Translations under genes and position numbers: made by a program | The notes under the pieces: generated by a model | The model's database searches: none | Told to the model about the DNA's origin: nothing | The model's input: the letters and a program-made list of their open reading frames with translations, nothing else | DNA from: Hoeflea sp. | GTDB lineage: Bacteria; Pseudomonadota; Alphaproteobacteria; Rhizobiales; Rhizobiaceae | DNA length: 64,000 nucleotides | NCBI GenBank assembly: GCA_019084245.1 | Contig: JAHRFE010000027.1 | Location: 124,001 to 188,000, forward strand | Reading direction: 5' to 3' | Shown here: positions 20,587 through 30,284 of the stretch, piece by piece | Layout of the letters: each line of letters opens with the position of its first letter | Numbering within the stretch: position 1 is the stretch's first letter

Positions 20587-23535
20587 TCAGTTCGGCTTGG
20601 CCACCGGAAAGCGTTCCTTGAGCAGTTTCTGCACCGAATCCGTGCCGATCGGCGGACCGAACAGGAAACTCTGTCCGTAATCGCAGCCCATCTCCGACAG
20701 CTTCATCGCATCATCCTCCGACGCCACGCCTTCCGCCACCACCTGCATGTCGAGTTGCTTGGCCAGATCGACGATGGAGCGGATCAGGATGTCGCCCTTG
20801 TCCGACTTGTCGATCACCAGCGACTTGTCGATCTTAAGTGTCTTGAATGGAAAGCGCGTGAGATAAGCCAGCGAAGAATGCCCGGTGCCGAAGTCATCGA
20901 GCGTCAGCCCGATTCCTGCGTCAGCCAGCCGGGACAGCGTCATCAGCGCCTGCTGCGGGTTGTGCATCACCAGGGTTTCGGTCAGCTCCAGCCGGAACCG
21001 GGTCGGATCGCAGCGTGTGGCCGAGATCACCTTGATCACGTCATTGCACAGGTCGCTCTTGAGCAATTGCGCACTTGAGAGGTTGACCGACATGAACACC
21101 GGCAGTTCGCCAAGCACTTCCTGCCATTGCGCAAGATCTTCCGCCGATTGCTTGAGCGAGTACATTCCGAGCTCGAGGATCAGATCGGTCGCCTCCGCCA
21201 CGGGAATGAATTCGGATGGCGGCACCGTGCCGCGCTTGGGGTCTTCCCATCTGAGCAGCGCTTCGAACCCGGCGATCTCGGCATCCTTCAGTTCGACGAT
21301 CGGCTGATAGACCAGCGTCAGCTCGCGCCGTTCGAGTGCCCGGCGCAGATCGCTTTCAAGCCGCTGCCGGTCGGAGCCCACGGTCCGGAACGCCGGGCGG
21401 AACGGTTCGATCCGGTTGCCGCCAAAACGCTTTGCCTGGTACATCGCAAGCTCGGCGTCCTTCATCAGATCATCCGGCACCGCGTTGTTTTCAACCCACG
21501 TCACCAGGCCGATCGAGGCGGTGAGCCTTATATCCTGCCCGGCGAAATCGATCGGCGCGGAAATCGCCTTCGAGAGCGCCTCGGCGAGTGCGGCCACCTT
21601 GACCGCGTCCTGCTCGGACACCAGCACCAGGCCGAACTGGTCGCCTGAAATCCGCGCCAGCGTGTCTTGCGGCTTCAAGAGCCGTTTCAGCCGCCGCGTC
21701 AGCGCCAGCAGGATCGTGTCGCCGACCGACATGCCGAGCTTGTCATTGACCTGCTTGAACCGGTCGAGATCAATCATGAACACGCTCGGACGGACGTCCG
21801 GCTTGCGTTCCGCCATGTGGATCATGGTCTGCAGCCGGTCGAGGAACAATTGCCGATTGGGCAGTCCGGTCAGATTGTCGTGCACGGCGTCATGCAACAG
21901 CCGGTCTTCCGAGTTTTTCTGCTCGGTCACGTCGATGATGGTGCCGACGCAGCGGATGACTTCACCGTTGGAGCCCAGAACCGGGCGTGCCCTCAGCGAC
22001 ATCCAGTGATAATGCCCGTCCTCTGCCCGCATGCGGAACTGATGGCTGAGCCGGCCCTTGCGGTGTTCCAGCATGACATCGAGCGCCGTGCGGAACCGGT
22101 CGCGGTCATCGGCGTGGATGCGCGGCAGCCAGTTGCGGGCAGGCCCGGCAAGCGCACCCGGAGAAAGCCCAAGCTGCGGCCCGAGGTCAGGCGAGGTGAC
22201 AACGCGGTCACGGGCGACGTCCCAGTCCCAGACCGTGTCGCCCGATCCCGCCAGCGCCATCGCCTGGCGCTCCATGTCCGAAAACAGCCCCTGATGGTAG
22301 ACGCCGCCGGCGAATGCGTGCTGCATCACCGTAAACCCCATCAGCAGCACGATCAGCACAAGGCCTCCGCCCAGAGCCGGCTGCACGATGTCGTTGGCCA
22401 GTTGTCCGGTAACTGTCACCCAGGCGCCGAACAGCCAGCACAGGATCAGCGCCCAGGTGGGGATCAGCATCACCGCCCGGTCATACTTGTTGAAGCCCAG
22501 ATAGGCGATCAGCGCCACGCCCGCCACCGCAGTCGCCGTGAACGACATGCGCGCAATGCCCGATGCCACCGGCGGATCATAGATCGCCACCGCGAAAAGT
22601 CCGCCCAGTCCAAGGATCCAGGCCACGGTGACGTAGGACAGGTTTGTGTGCCAGCGATTGAGGTTGAGATAGGTGAACAGAAACACCACCAGCCCGGTAG
22701 CAAGCAGGACTTCCGTGCCCGATCGCCAGATCCGCTCGTCACCGGGCGTGACGCTGATCAGCTTGGACAGGAATCCGAAATCCACCGACACATAGGCCAG
22801 AACCGCCCAGGCCAGCGCCGCGGTGGCCGGGAGCATTGACGTGCCCTTGACCACGAAGAGAATGGTCAGGAACACGGCAAGCAGTCCGGCAATGCCGAGC
22901 ACGATGCCGCGATAGAGCGTGTAGGCGTTGACCGTGTCCTTGTAGGCTTCCGGCTCCCACAGATAGATCTGCGGCAACTCGGGCGCAGCGAGTTCCGCCA
23001 CGAAGGTGATGACGGTTCCGGGATTGAGGGTGATGCGGAAGACATCGTCCTCGCTGCTTTCGACCTGGTCGAGCGCAAAGCCTTCACTCGGCGTGATGCT
23101 CAGAATGCGCGCCGAGCCGAGATCCGGCCACAGGATGCCCGACCCCACAAGCCGGAAATGCGGCGCGACGATCAGCCGGTCGATCTGCTCGTCTGTGATA
23201 TTGGCGAGCGCAAACACCGCCCAGTCGCCGGAATGCTGGGGCGAGCTGGCCCGCACCTCGATACGCCGCACAATCCCGTCCGAACCGGCGGCGGTGGAGA
23301 CCTGGAAGGCTTCTCCCCGTCGATTGTAGATCTCCGTCGTCGCAGTCAGGTCAAGCGCGGTGTCCTCGCGGCTGATCTTGACCGGCTCGATCGCCTGAGC
23401 CGATGGGGCAATCCCCATCACCAGGCACAGGATCATGAGACACAGCGCCGCATGGACGCGCCTGATCGCCAAGACGCCAATTGTCCCGGCAGCCCGGTGA
23501 GGCCAGACAGAAATGTTACGGGAAATGCATGTCAT
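20587..23535 (-). CDS. Membrane c-di-GMP phosphodiesterase: 7TM-PAS-degenerate GGDEF-EAL
   Basis: A 982-residue signalling protein. An N-terminal signal peptide precedes a periplasmic domain (about 50-200) and seven transmembrane helices (about 205-400), the 7TMR-DISM layout. A PAS domain (about 425-550), a GGDEF domain (about 560-710) and an EAL domain (about 735-975) follow. GGDEF is replaced by SGDQF near residue 631, so cyclase activity is unlikely. The EAL domain retains EALLRW, VNLSSAQL, ELTET, LDDFGTG, LKIDKSLV and AEGV, so phosphodiesterase activity is expected. The start overlaps the GNAT stop by four bases (ATGA). Confidence 0.9.
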   Translation of the reverse strand: MTCISRNISVWPHRAAGTIGVLAIRRVHAALCLMILCLVMGIAPSAQAIEPVKISREDTALDLTATTEIYNRRGEAFQVSTAAGSDGIVRRIEVRASSPQHSGDWAVFALANITDEQIDRLIVAPHFRLVGSGILWPDLGSARILSITPSEGFALDQVESSEDDVFRITLNPGTVITFVAELAAPELPQIYLWEPEAYKDTVNAYTLYRGIVLGIAGLLAVFLTILFVVKGTSMLPATAALAWAVLAYVSVDFGFLSKLISVTPGDERIWRSGTEVLLATGLVVFLFTYLNLNRWHTNLSYVTVAWILGLGGLFAVAIYDPPVASGIARMSFTATAVAGVALIAYLGFNKYDRAVMLIPTWALILCWLFGAWVTVTGQLANDIVQPALGGGLVLIVLLMGFTVMQHAFAGGVYHQGLFSDMERQAMALAGSGDTVWDWDVARDRVVTSPDLGPQLGLSPGALAGPARNWLPRIHADDRDRFRTALDVMLEHRKGRLSHQFRMRAEDGHYHWMSLRARPVLGSNGEVIRCVGTIIDVTEQKNSEDRLLHDAVHDNLTGLPNRQLFLDRLQTMIHMAERKPDVRPSVFMIDLDRFKQVNDKLGMSVGDTILLALTRRLKRLLKPQDTLARISGDQFGLVLVSEQDAVKVAALAEALSKAISAPIDFAGQDIRLTASIGLVTWVENNAVPDDLMKDAELAMYQAKRFGGNRIEPFRPAFRTVGSDRQRLESDLRRALERRELTLVYQPIVELKDAEIAGFEALLRWEDPKRGTVPPSEFIPVAEATDLILELGMYSLKQSAEDLAQWQEVLGELPVFMSVNLSSAQLLKSDLCNDVIKVISATRCDPTRFRLELTETLVMHNPQQALMTLSRLADAGIGLTLDDFGTGHSSLAYLTRFPFKTLKIDKSLVIDKSDKGDILIRSIVDLAKQLDMQVVAEGVASEDDAMKLSEMGCDYGQSFLFGPPIGTDSVQKLLKERFPVAKPN

Positions 23536-24155
23536 CCGCCGGAACCGGATCCTTTCGCGTGCATCGATTGCCAGTCTTCGGCAATCAGCGCGTAAAGCAG
23601 GTGATCGCGCCAGGCGCCATTGATTTTCAGGTAGCCGTTCAAATATCCCTCACGCCGAAAACCGGCCTTTTCAAGGAGGCGCTGGCTTCTTTGATTGTCG
23701 GGAATACAGGCCGCCTCTATCCGGTGCAACCGCATCCTCTCAAACACATGGGGAATGAGACATTTAAGCGCGTCTGTCATGACGCCCTTGCCCGCATGCG
23801 GCTCCCCCATCCAGTAGCCGAGAGAGCAGCATTCCGCGGCCCCGCGCCGGATCGCGCCCAGCGTCACGCCGCCGACAAGGCGACCCGAGGACTTCTGGAA
23901 AACAAACAATGCCAACGCCAATCCGGCCTCCCGGTCGGCATCATAGCGGCGGACCCGGTATCTGTATGCCGTGCGGGTCAGATCGTCCTCCGGCCAGCGC
24001 GGCTCCCACGGTTCGAGAAAGGCGCGACTTGCCGCACGCAGCTTGCTCCATTCGGCATAGTCGCCGATCACCGGATGGCGCAGGTAAACCCGTTCCCCCT
24101 CCAGCCGGAACTCTTCCTGGGTCCGGCTGCGGAAACGAAACACCGGAGGCGCCAT
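23532..24155 (-). CDS. GNAT N-acetyltransferase, RimJ/RimL-like
   Basis: Predicted acetyl-CoA-dependent N-acetyltransferase. The RimJ/RimL resemblance is seen in ERVYLRHPVIGDYAEWSKLR, the CoA-binding loop SLGYWMGEPHAGKGVMTDAL, and the C-terminal IEAACIPDNQRSQRLLEKAGFRREG split across the fold. Substrates in this family include ribosomal protein N-termini; the specific target is not inferable. ATG at 24155 is chosen over the frame extending to 24206 because the latter overlaps the upstream M16 gene and AAGGA lies upstream of 24155. Fourth-order position: thrC, M16, GNAT, EAL on one strand. Confidence 0.87.
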   Translation of the reverse strand: MAPPVFRFRSRTQEEFRLEGERVYLRHPVIGDYAEWSKLRAASRAFLEPWEPRWPEDDLTRTAYRYRVRRYDADREAGLALALFVFQKSSGRLVGGVTLGAIRRGAAECCSLGYWMGEPHAGKGVMTDALKCLIPHVFERMRLHRIEAACIPDNQRSQRLLEKAGFRREGYLNGYLKINGAWRDHLLYALIAEDWQSMHAKGSGSGG

Positions 24156-24177
24156 GGCGGGGATGATCCTTGCAGAC

Positions 24178-25476
24178 TTACTCGGCCGCGGCGGTTCGCC
24201 CGCCATTCCGGCCGAGTGTGTGGACCATGTCAGGGATAGACAGGAGTTCGCCGACCGGTCCGATTGCCGACACTGTCACCGGCGTATCGAAGAACAGTCT
24301 TCCGGCAAGATCGGACAGACGTTTGGGCGTCAGGTTCGCAAGCCGCTCCATCAGTTCCTCATTGCTCACCGGCCGCCCGAACAGCAGCATCTGTCGGGCG
24401 ATCTGGCTGGCGCGCGCGGCGGGGCTTTCCTGCGCCATCAACAGGCCCGACCGGACCTGAGCCCGCGAGCGGTTGATTTCCTGTTCCTCGACGCCATCGG
24501 CGGCCTTGGCCAGTTCCGACAAGATGACCGGGATCAGTTCGGCCAGGTCCTCGGCGCCGGTGGCGGCGTGAACGCCGAACAGGCCCGAGTCCGAAAAGCC
24601 CCAGTGAAACGCATAGACCGAATAGCAAAGTCCGCGCTTTTCACGCACTTCCTGAAACAGTCGCGACGACATGCCGCCGCCCAGGATATTGGCGAGCAGC
24701 TGCGAGCAGTAGAAGTCGCGCACCTGATAGGCCCGGCCCTCAAAGCCGATCAACACCTGGGCATCCATCAGGTCGCGGGTCTCGCGATAGTCTCCGCCCG
24801 TGTAGTTGGCTGCAGGAATCTCCCGCAACAGGGTTCCTGTCGGCTTGATCGACTGGCCGAAGCGCTCGTCGACAAGCTTGACGAAAATGTCGTGATCAAC
24901 CGCGCCTGCGGCAACCACCACGATCCGGTCGCCGGTATAGTGGCGCGCCAGATAGGCACGGATCTGTGCCGGCGTGAAGGATTGGACGGTTTCGGGCGTA
25001 CCCAGGATCGGCCGTCCGATGGTCTGGTCGCGAAACGCGGCTTCGGTGAACTTGTCGTAGACCACGTCGTCGGGCGTGTCGTTGGCTGCGCCGATTTCCT
25101 GCAGGATCACGTGCTTCTCACGCGTCAACTCATCCTCGTCGAAGACGGAATCGGTCAATATGTCGTGCAGGATGTCGATCGCGAGCGGTACGTGATCCTT
25201 GAGCACGCGGGCATAATAGGAGGTGGTTTCCGTGGAGGTCGCGGCATTGAGTTCGCCGCCGACATTCTCGATCTCCTCGGCGATCTGGCGGGCGCTGCGC
25301 TTGCGCGTGCCCTTGAACGCCATGTGCTCGAGCAGGTGCGCGATGCCATGTTCGGCCGCGGTCTCGTCGCGCGAGCCGGATTTCACCCAGACACCGAGAG
25401 CCACGCTCTCGAGATGGGGCATTGTCTCGGTCACGACTGTGACGCCGTTGGCCAGGGTGGTTGTCTTGACTTTCAT
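24178..25476 (-). CDS. M16 family zinc peptidase (processing-peptidase-like)
   Basis: Inverzincin-type metalloprotease, similar to mitochondrial processing peptidase beta and often encoded next to thrC in rhizobia. The inverted zinc motif HLLEH is at about residue 49-53 (GIAHLLEHMAFKGT), with the downstream third-ligand Glu region in ENVGGELNAATSTETTSYYARV. Residues 340-360 contain the R/Y-type RGLCYSVYAFH block of the C-terminal half. The 432-residue length is normal. It starts 19 bases after the thrC stop, which indicates an operon. Confidence 0.94.
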   Translation of the reverse strand: MKVKTTTLANGVTVVTETMPHLESVALGVWVKSGSRDETAAEHGIAHLLEHMAFKGTRKRSARQIAEEIENVGGELNAATSTETTSYYARVLKDHVPLAIDILHDILTDSVFDEDELTREKHVILQEIGAANDTPDDVVYDKFTEAAFRDQTIGRPILGTPETVQSFTPAQIRAYLARHYTGDRIVVVAAGAVDHDIFVKLVDERFGQSIKPTGTLLREIPAANYTGGDYRETRDLMDAQVLIGFEGRAYQVRDFYCSQLLANILGGGMSSRLFQEVREKRGLCYSVYAFHWGFSDSGLFGVHAATGAEDLAELIPVILSELAKAADGVEEQEINRSRAQVRSGLLMAQESPAARASQIARQMLLFGRPVSNEELMERLANLTPKRLSDLAGRLFFDTPVTVSAIGPVGELLSIPDMVHTLGRNGGRTAAAE

Positions 25477-25494
25477 TCTGTCACTTTCCCCGGA

Positions 25495-26898
25495 TCATCG
25501 CGATGCCCGCGTCAGGGACAGGATATGGGCTTCCACCTTGTCCTGTTCGTTGGGCAATACGCTGAACCGTTCCTCCCGTTGCATAAGGTCAGAGAGCCAC
25601 GACGGGAGCGCGGGGTCAATACCACAGGCTTTTTTTACGGCATCGGGGAATTTCGCCGGATGCGCGGTCGCCAGCGTGATCATCGGAGCTGACAGCTTTT
25701 CAAACCTGTTTGCGACATGTACCGCCACGGCGGTATGGGGGTCGAACACATAGCCGGTTTCGGCCTGGGTCTCGCGGATCACCGCCTTGACCTGGCTTTC
25801 GCTGGCCCGTCCGGCGCGGAATTCCTTGCGGATCGCCTTGAGCGGCGCCGCGTCGATGTCGAAGGCGCCGGACTGCTTGAGGCTCGACATGACCCGGCGC
25901 ACGGCGCTGGCGTCACGTCCATAGGCGTCAAACAGCAGCCGTTCGAAGTTCGACGAAATCTGGATGTCCATCGAGGGCGACGTGGTGGGGTGGACGCCGC
26001 GCATCTCGTAGCGGCCGGTCTTCATCGTCCGCGCCAGGATGTCGTTTTCGTTGGTGGCGATCACCAGCCGGTCGATCGGCAGGCCCATGCGCTTGGCGCA
26101 GTAGCCGGCGAAGACATCGCCGAAATTGCCGGTGGGAACCGTGAACGAGACCTTTCGGTCCGGACTGCCGAGCGACACGGCGGCGGTGAAATAATAGACG
26201 ATCTGGGCCATGATCCGCGCCCAGTTGATCGAATTGACGCCCGACAGGCGCACCTGGTCGCGAAACGAGCCATGATTGAACATGGCTTTGACCAGGTCCT
26301 GGCAATCGTCGAAATTGCCCTCGAGCGCCATGGCATGGACATTGACGGCCTTGGACGTGGTCATCTGCCGCTGCTGAACGGGCGACACGCGGCCTTCGGG
26401 AAACAGGATGAAGATATCGGTGCGGTCGCGCCCGGCGAAAGCATCGATCGCTGCGCCGCCGGTGTCGCCGGAAGTGGCCCCGACGATCGTCGCGCGCTCG
26501 CCGCGGCTCGCCAGCACATGGTCCATCAGCCGGGCGATCAGCTGCATCGCCACGTCCTTGAAGGCGAGCGTCGGGCCGTGGAACAGTTCGAGCACGAAGG
26601 CGTTGGCGCCGCTTTGCACCAGCGGTGCGACCGCCGGATGGCGGAAGGTCGCATAGGCCTCGTCGATCATCGCGCGCAGGGCTTCGGGCTCGATTTCGCC
26701 CGCAGTGAACGGCTCGATGACCCGGAATGCGATCTCCTGATAGCTCTGGCCGCGCATGGCGCGGATGTCCTTGCGGGTGAACGCCGGCCACTGGCTTGGC
26801 ACGTAAAGACCGCCGTCGCGGGCAAGCCCGGCGAGCAGCGCATCGCTGAAACCCAAGGAGGGCGCTTCGCCCCGTGTCGAAATATAGTCCACAGACAT
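25495..26898 (-). CDS. thrC: Threonine synthase
   Basis: PLP enzyme converting O-phospho-L-homoserine to threonine, completing the pathway with thrB at 16.8-17.7 kb. The PLP lysine lies in HGPTLAFKDVAMQ (about residue 110). The phosphate loop SGDTGGAAI and FTVPTGNFGDVFAGY are present. ATG at 26898 gives the canonical MSVDYISTRG N-terminus and has GGGGA upstream; the frame to 27003 is not needed. The 467-residue length is typical of the long bacterial/fungal-type enzyme. It diverges from a lipoprotein gene. Confidence 0.96.
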   Translation of the reverse strand: MSVDYISTRGEAPSLGFSDALLAGLARDGGLYVPSQWPAFTRKDIRAMRGQSYQEIAFRVIEPFTAGEIEPEALRAMIDEAYATFRHPAVAPLVQSGANAFVLELFHGPTLAFKDVAMQLIARLMDHVLASRGERATIVGATSGDTGGAAIDAFAGRDRTDIFILFPEGRVSPVQQRQMTTSKAVNVHAMALEGNFDDCQDLVKAMFNHGSFRDQVRLSGVNSINWARIMAQIVYYFTAAVSLGSPDRKVSFTVPTGNFGDVFAGYCAKRMGLPIDRLVIATNENDILARTMKTGRYEMRGVHPTTSPSMDIQISSNFERLLFDAYGRDASAVRRVMSSLKQSGAFDIDAAPLKAIRKEFRAGRASESQVKAVIRETQAETGYVFDPHTAVAVHVANRFEKLSAPMITLATAHPAKFPDAVKKACGIDPALPSWLSDLMQREERFSVLPNEQDKVEAHILSLTRASR

Positions 26899-27054
26899 GT
26901 TCCCCGGTGGTGGACGCGGATCGCGCAAGATGAGATAACGCCGGTCGAATTTTCGACGCGCGGCTGATATAGACCATGGGCGGTCGTCATGCAAAGGCCA
27001 CACTCCGGACGAAGGGTTTTCCCTCGGTCCAGTGCGAATGAAGGTAGGTGTATC

Positions 27055-27618
27055 GTGTCAGACAGATTGTTGCGTTTCGTTCCTGTTCTCCTGGGGGCCG
27101 CCTTGATTGCCGGCTGCACGTCGGCCGATCCGCGCGCCGTGCTCAATCCCGGCGGCGGCAATGAGCAGACGGCGATTGATCCTGTGACCAATTCGCAAGT
27201 CATCCAGGGAGCCTGCCCGCAAGTCATCCTGCGCGAGGGCACCGCCTATTACACCCAGTTCGCCAAGGGAGGCGACGGCGACCCGGAGAAGATCATCCAT
27301 CAGGCGTCGATCTCCGACACGACGCGGCAATGCCGGGTTAGCGGCGATCAGATTGTCATGACGGTCGCGGTGTCCGGTCGTGTGGTGGCAGGCCCCGCAG
27401 CCAAGGCCGGAACCGTCGAAGTGCCGGTTCGCGTCGCCGTTCTCGAAGGTGAGACCGTGCTCTATTCGGAACTGCAGAAGCACCCGGTCACCATTCTCGA
27501 GGGCATGCCGGCCGAGCAGTTTATCTACACCAACGCCGCCGTCACCTTTCCGGCCGTCGCGTCACGCACTGCCAAGCTCTATGTCGGCTTTGATCCAGGG
27601 CCCTACAACACGCCGTGA
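27055..27618 (+). CDS. Conserved hypothetical lipoprotein
   Basis: A 187-residue predicted lipoprotein. It has a short basic N-terminus, hydrophobic core (LLRFVPVLLGAALIAG) and lipobox IAGC, with the mature region starting CTSADPRAVLNPGGG. Two further Cys (GACPQVIL and TRQCRVSG) may form a disulfide. The rest is beta-rich and ends FPAVASRTAKLYVGFDPGPYNTP. No family with a known function is recognised. GTG at 27055 is preferred because AAGGTAGG lies upstream and the signal peptide then starts correctly. Confidence 0.8.
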   Translation: MSDRLLRFVPVLLGAALIAGCTSADPRAVLNPGGGNEQTAIDPVTNSQVIQGACPQVILREGTAYYTQFAKGGDGDPEKIIHQASISDTTRQCRVSGDQIVMTVAVSGRVVAGPAAKAGTVEVPVRVAVLEGETVLYSELQKHPVTILEGMPAEQFIYTNAAVTFPAVASRTAKLYVGFDPGPYNTP

Positions 27619-27690
27619 TTTGGGCTTCTCGGGAAGCTTAGTGGGCTGACCTTTCGCAACAGACGGGAACCATCTGTTTCGGTCAGACCT

Positions 27691-28380
27691 TTAGAGAAGC
27701 TCCGTCCAGCCGGCGAGCGCTTCCACGGTGGCCGGCAGATCCCGCATGCGACTGATCACGGTCTCGGCGCCCGCTTCGGTCAGTTGGTCAGCATGACCGG
27801 GATAGCTGTGCGAGGCGCCAGTGAAGCCCACCACGCGCATGCCTGCGGCCCGTGCTCCGTGGATCCCGTGCACCGAATCCTCGATCACCAGAACCCCGGA
27901 GGGCTTGACGCCCAATTGGCTGGCCCCGTGCAGAAACACGTCCGGCGCAGGCTTGGTGCGGCCTTCGCCCAGATCCTTGGCGGAATAGATGTGATCGCCA
28001 AACAGCCGGTCGATCCCGGTGCGCGCGAGCATCGTCTTGAGCCGCGGCAGCGAGGAATTCGAGCAGATGCAACGCGGGCCGGGGATGCGCAGGATCGCTT
28101 CCATGGCTCCGTCAATGGCCTGCACATCCGATGCAAGCCTGATGTCGAGCAGCCTTTCGGATTCGTCGAGCAATTGCGCCGAAAAGGGAATGCTCGATTC
28201 AAGCTCCACCGTCAGCAGGATGTCTTTCCAGGTCAGGCCTGCGAACCGCTCGGCCATTTCTTCGGGGCTGATGGGAAAGCCCGATTCGGTCAGAAGCTTG
28301 GATTCCACCTCCGCGGCAATGATCTCGCTGTCGACCAGAACGCCGTCGCAATCATAGATGATGAGGTCGAAACCGGGCAT
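27691..28380 (-). CDS. HAD-superfamily hydrolase (beta-phosphoglucomutase/phosphatase-like)
   Basis: Predicted small-molecule phosphatase or phosphoglucomutase-like enzyme. Motif I is DCDGVLVDSE (residues 9-18), motif II ICSNS, motif III K in GRTKPAPDVF, and motif IV VIEDSVHG. The cap between motifs I and II is alpha-helical (C1 type), as in the PGMB/GS1 group. ATG at 28380 has GGAG upstream and places motif I at the usual distance. Substrate cannot be assigned. It diverges from ccrM with a 260-base gap. Confidence 0.88.
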   Translation of the reverse strand: MPGFDLIIYDCDGVLVDSEIIAAEVESKLLTESGFPISPEEMAERFAGLTWKDILLTVELESSIPFSAQLLDESERLLDIRLASDVQAIDGAMEAILRIPGPRCICSNSSLPRLKTMLARTGIDRLFGDHIYSAKDLGEGRTKPAPDVFLHGASQLGVKPSGVLVIEDSVHGIHGARAAGMRVVGFTGASHSYPGHADQLTEAGAETVISRMRDLPATVEALAGWTELL

Positions 28381-28580
28381 GGAACTGCTCCTGCAAGGGG
28401 GAGGGGGAAGGATTGGGAAATCGCCACCGGACCTATAGCAAGCGCTTGCCACAGGCAAGGGATCGATCATTGCCAACACCGTCGGGGATTTCCTGCTGGC
28501 GCCTTCGCCAGGCTTGCACGGACAGCATCTTGATGGCGCAGGTCCCGAAAAAGAACGGCTCGGACCGCCGTTCACCGGAT

Positions 28581-28600
28581 GTTTACCCTGTTCGGTAACC
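28581..28600. promoter_or_regulatory. Inverted repeat upstream of ccrM, possible operator
   Basis: GTTTACC and GGTAACC form a 6-of-7 inverted repeat around CTGTTC, 41 bases before the ccrM ATG. Its position suggests a transcription-factor site. No GANTC site or full CtrA box (TTAA-N7-TTAA) was seen in the same intergenic region; a TTAAC half-site occurs inside the coding start at about 28678. Binding protein unknown. Confidence 0.3.
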
Positions 28601-28628
28601 ATGAGGCTCAGTTGTTGCGTATGTGTAA

Positions 28629-29774
<1,146 letters not shown>

Positions 29775-29830
29775 AGACCGGACAAGAGATCCGGCGGGTC
29801 AAGTACCTTCAGTCCCCGCCGGGCATAGAG

Positions 29831-29864
29831 CGCCCGGGATGTGTCGCGCATCCCGGGCGTATTG
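29831..29864 (+). terminator. Rho-independent-like terminator after ccrM
   Basis: Perfect 11-base stem CGCCCGGGATG / CATCCCGGGCG with a 7-base loop, 57 bases after the ccrM stop, followed by TATTGT. The T-run is short, so efficiency is uncertain. Confidence 0.6.
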
Positions 29865-29933
29865 TCTGGCACGGACGGCAAAGCCACGCCGAAACCTCCC
29901 GAGAATATTCATGCTCTTTCGGCGAATTGTGAT

Positions 29934-29958
29934 TGAACCAAGATCATTATCAGACGTT
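29934..29958 (+). promoter_or_regulatory. EcfG-like general stress promoter of the csbD gene
   Basis: TGAAC, 16 bases, CGTT matches the alphaproteobacterial EcfG consensus GGAAC-N16/17-CGTT with one mismatch. It lies 66 bases before the ATG of a CsbD-family gene, a class often in stress regulons. The consensus is known; the assignment here is from sequence only. Confidence 0.55.
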
Positions 29959-30023
29959 AATCCGGGCAAGCATCAGCTTGCATGGCTAGCGCCGCTTCTA
30001 AAGCGGCCTACAGGAGGTTTGGT

Positions 30024-30206
30024 ATGGGAAAGTTGATTGATAAGACGAAGGCCGCCGGCAACAAGACTGCCGGAGCGGTCAAGGACGCTGTCGGCAAGGC
30101 AACCGACAACAAGAAGCTCCAGGCTGAAGGCAAGGCGCAAAAGGCAAAGGGAGCCGTGCAGGACGCAACTGGTTCAGTCAAAGGCGCTTTGGGCAATAAG
30201 GTTTGA
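30024..30206 (+). CDS. CsbD family small stress protein
   Basis: A 60-residue, Lys/Ala/Gly-rich, probably disordered cytosolic protein. The CsbD pattern of repeated K-G/A-A-V-KDAVGKATDNKKLQAEGKAQ segments is visible. CsbD was named from a sigma-B stress gene of Bacillus. In alphaproteobacteria such proteins are frequently stress induced, but the molecular function is not known. ATG at 30024 with a perfect AGGAGG upstream is used; an upstream in-frame ATG at 29982 lacks such a site. An EcfG-like promoter lies upstream. Confidence 0.9.
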   Translation: MGKLIDKTKAAGNKTAGAVKDAVGKATDNKKLQAEGKAQKAKGAVQDATGSVKGALGNKV

Positions 30207-30232
30207 CTTTCAGACCTAAACCCCTGCCAACA

Positions 30233-30265
30233 GGTCGCACCCCCGTCGGGCGCGGCCTTTTCATC
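30233..30265 (+). terminator. Terminator after csbD gene
   Basis: GGTCGC pairs with GCGGCC (one G-U pair), with an inner CCCC/GGG(C) stem, followed by TTTTCATCTTTTT. It ends 20 bases before the AI-2E permease start, so it may separate the two genes or act as an attenuator between them. Confidence 0.6.
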
Positions 30266-30284
30266 TTTTTGGATGAGGTTCATC

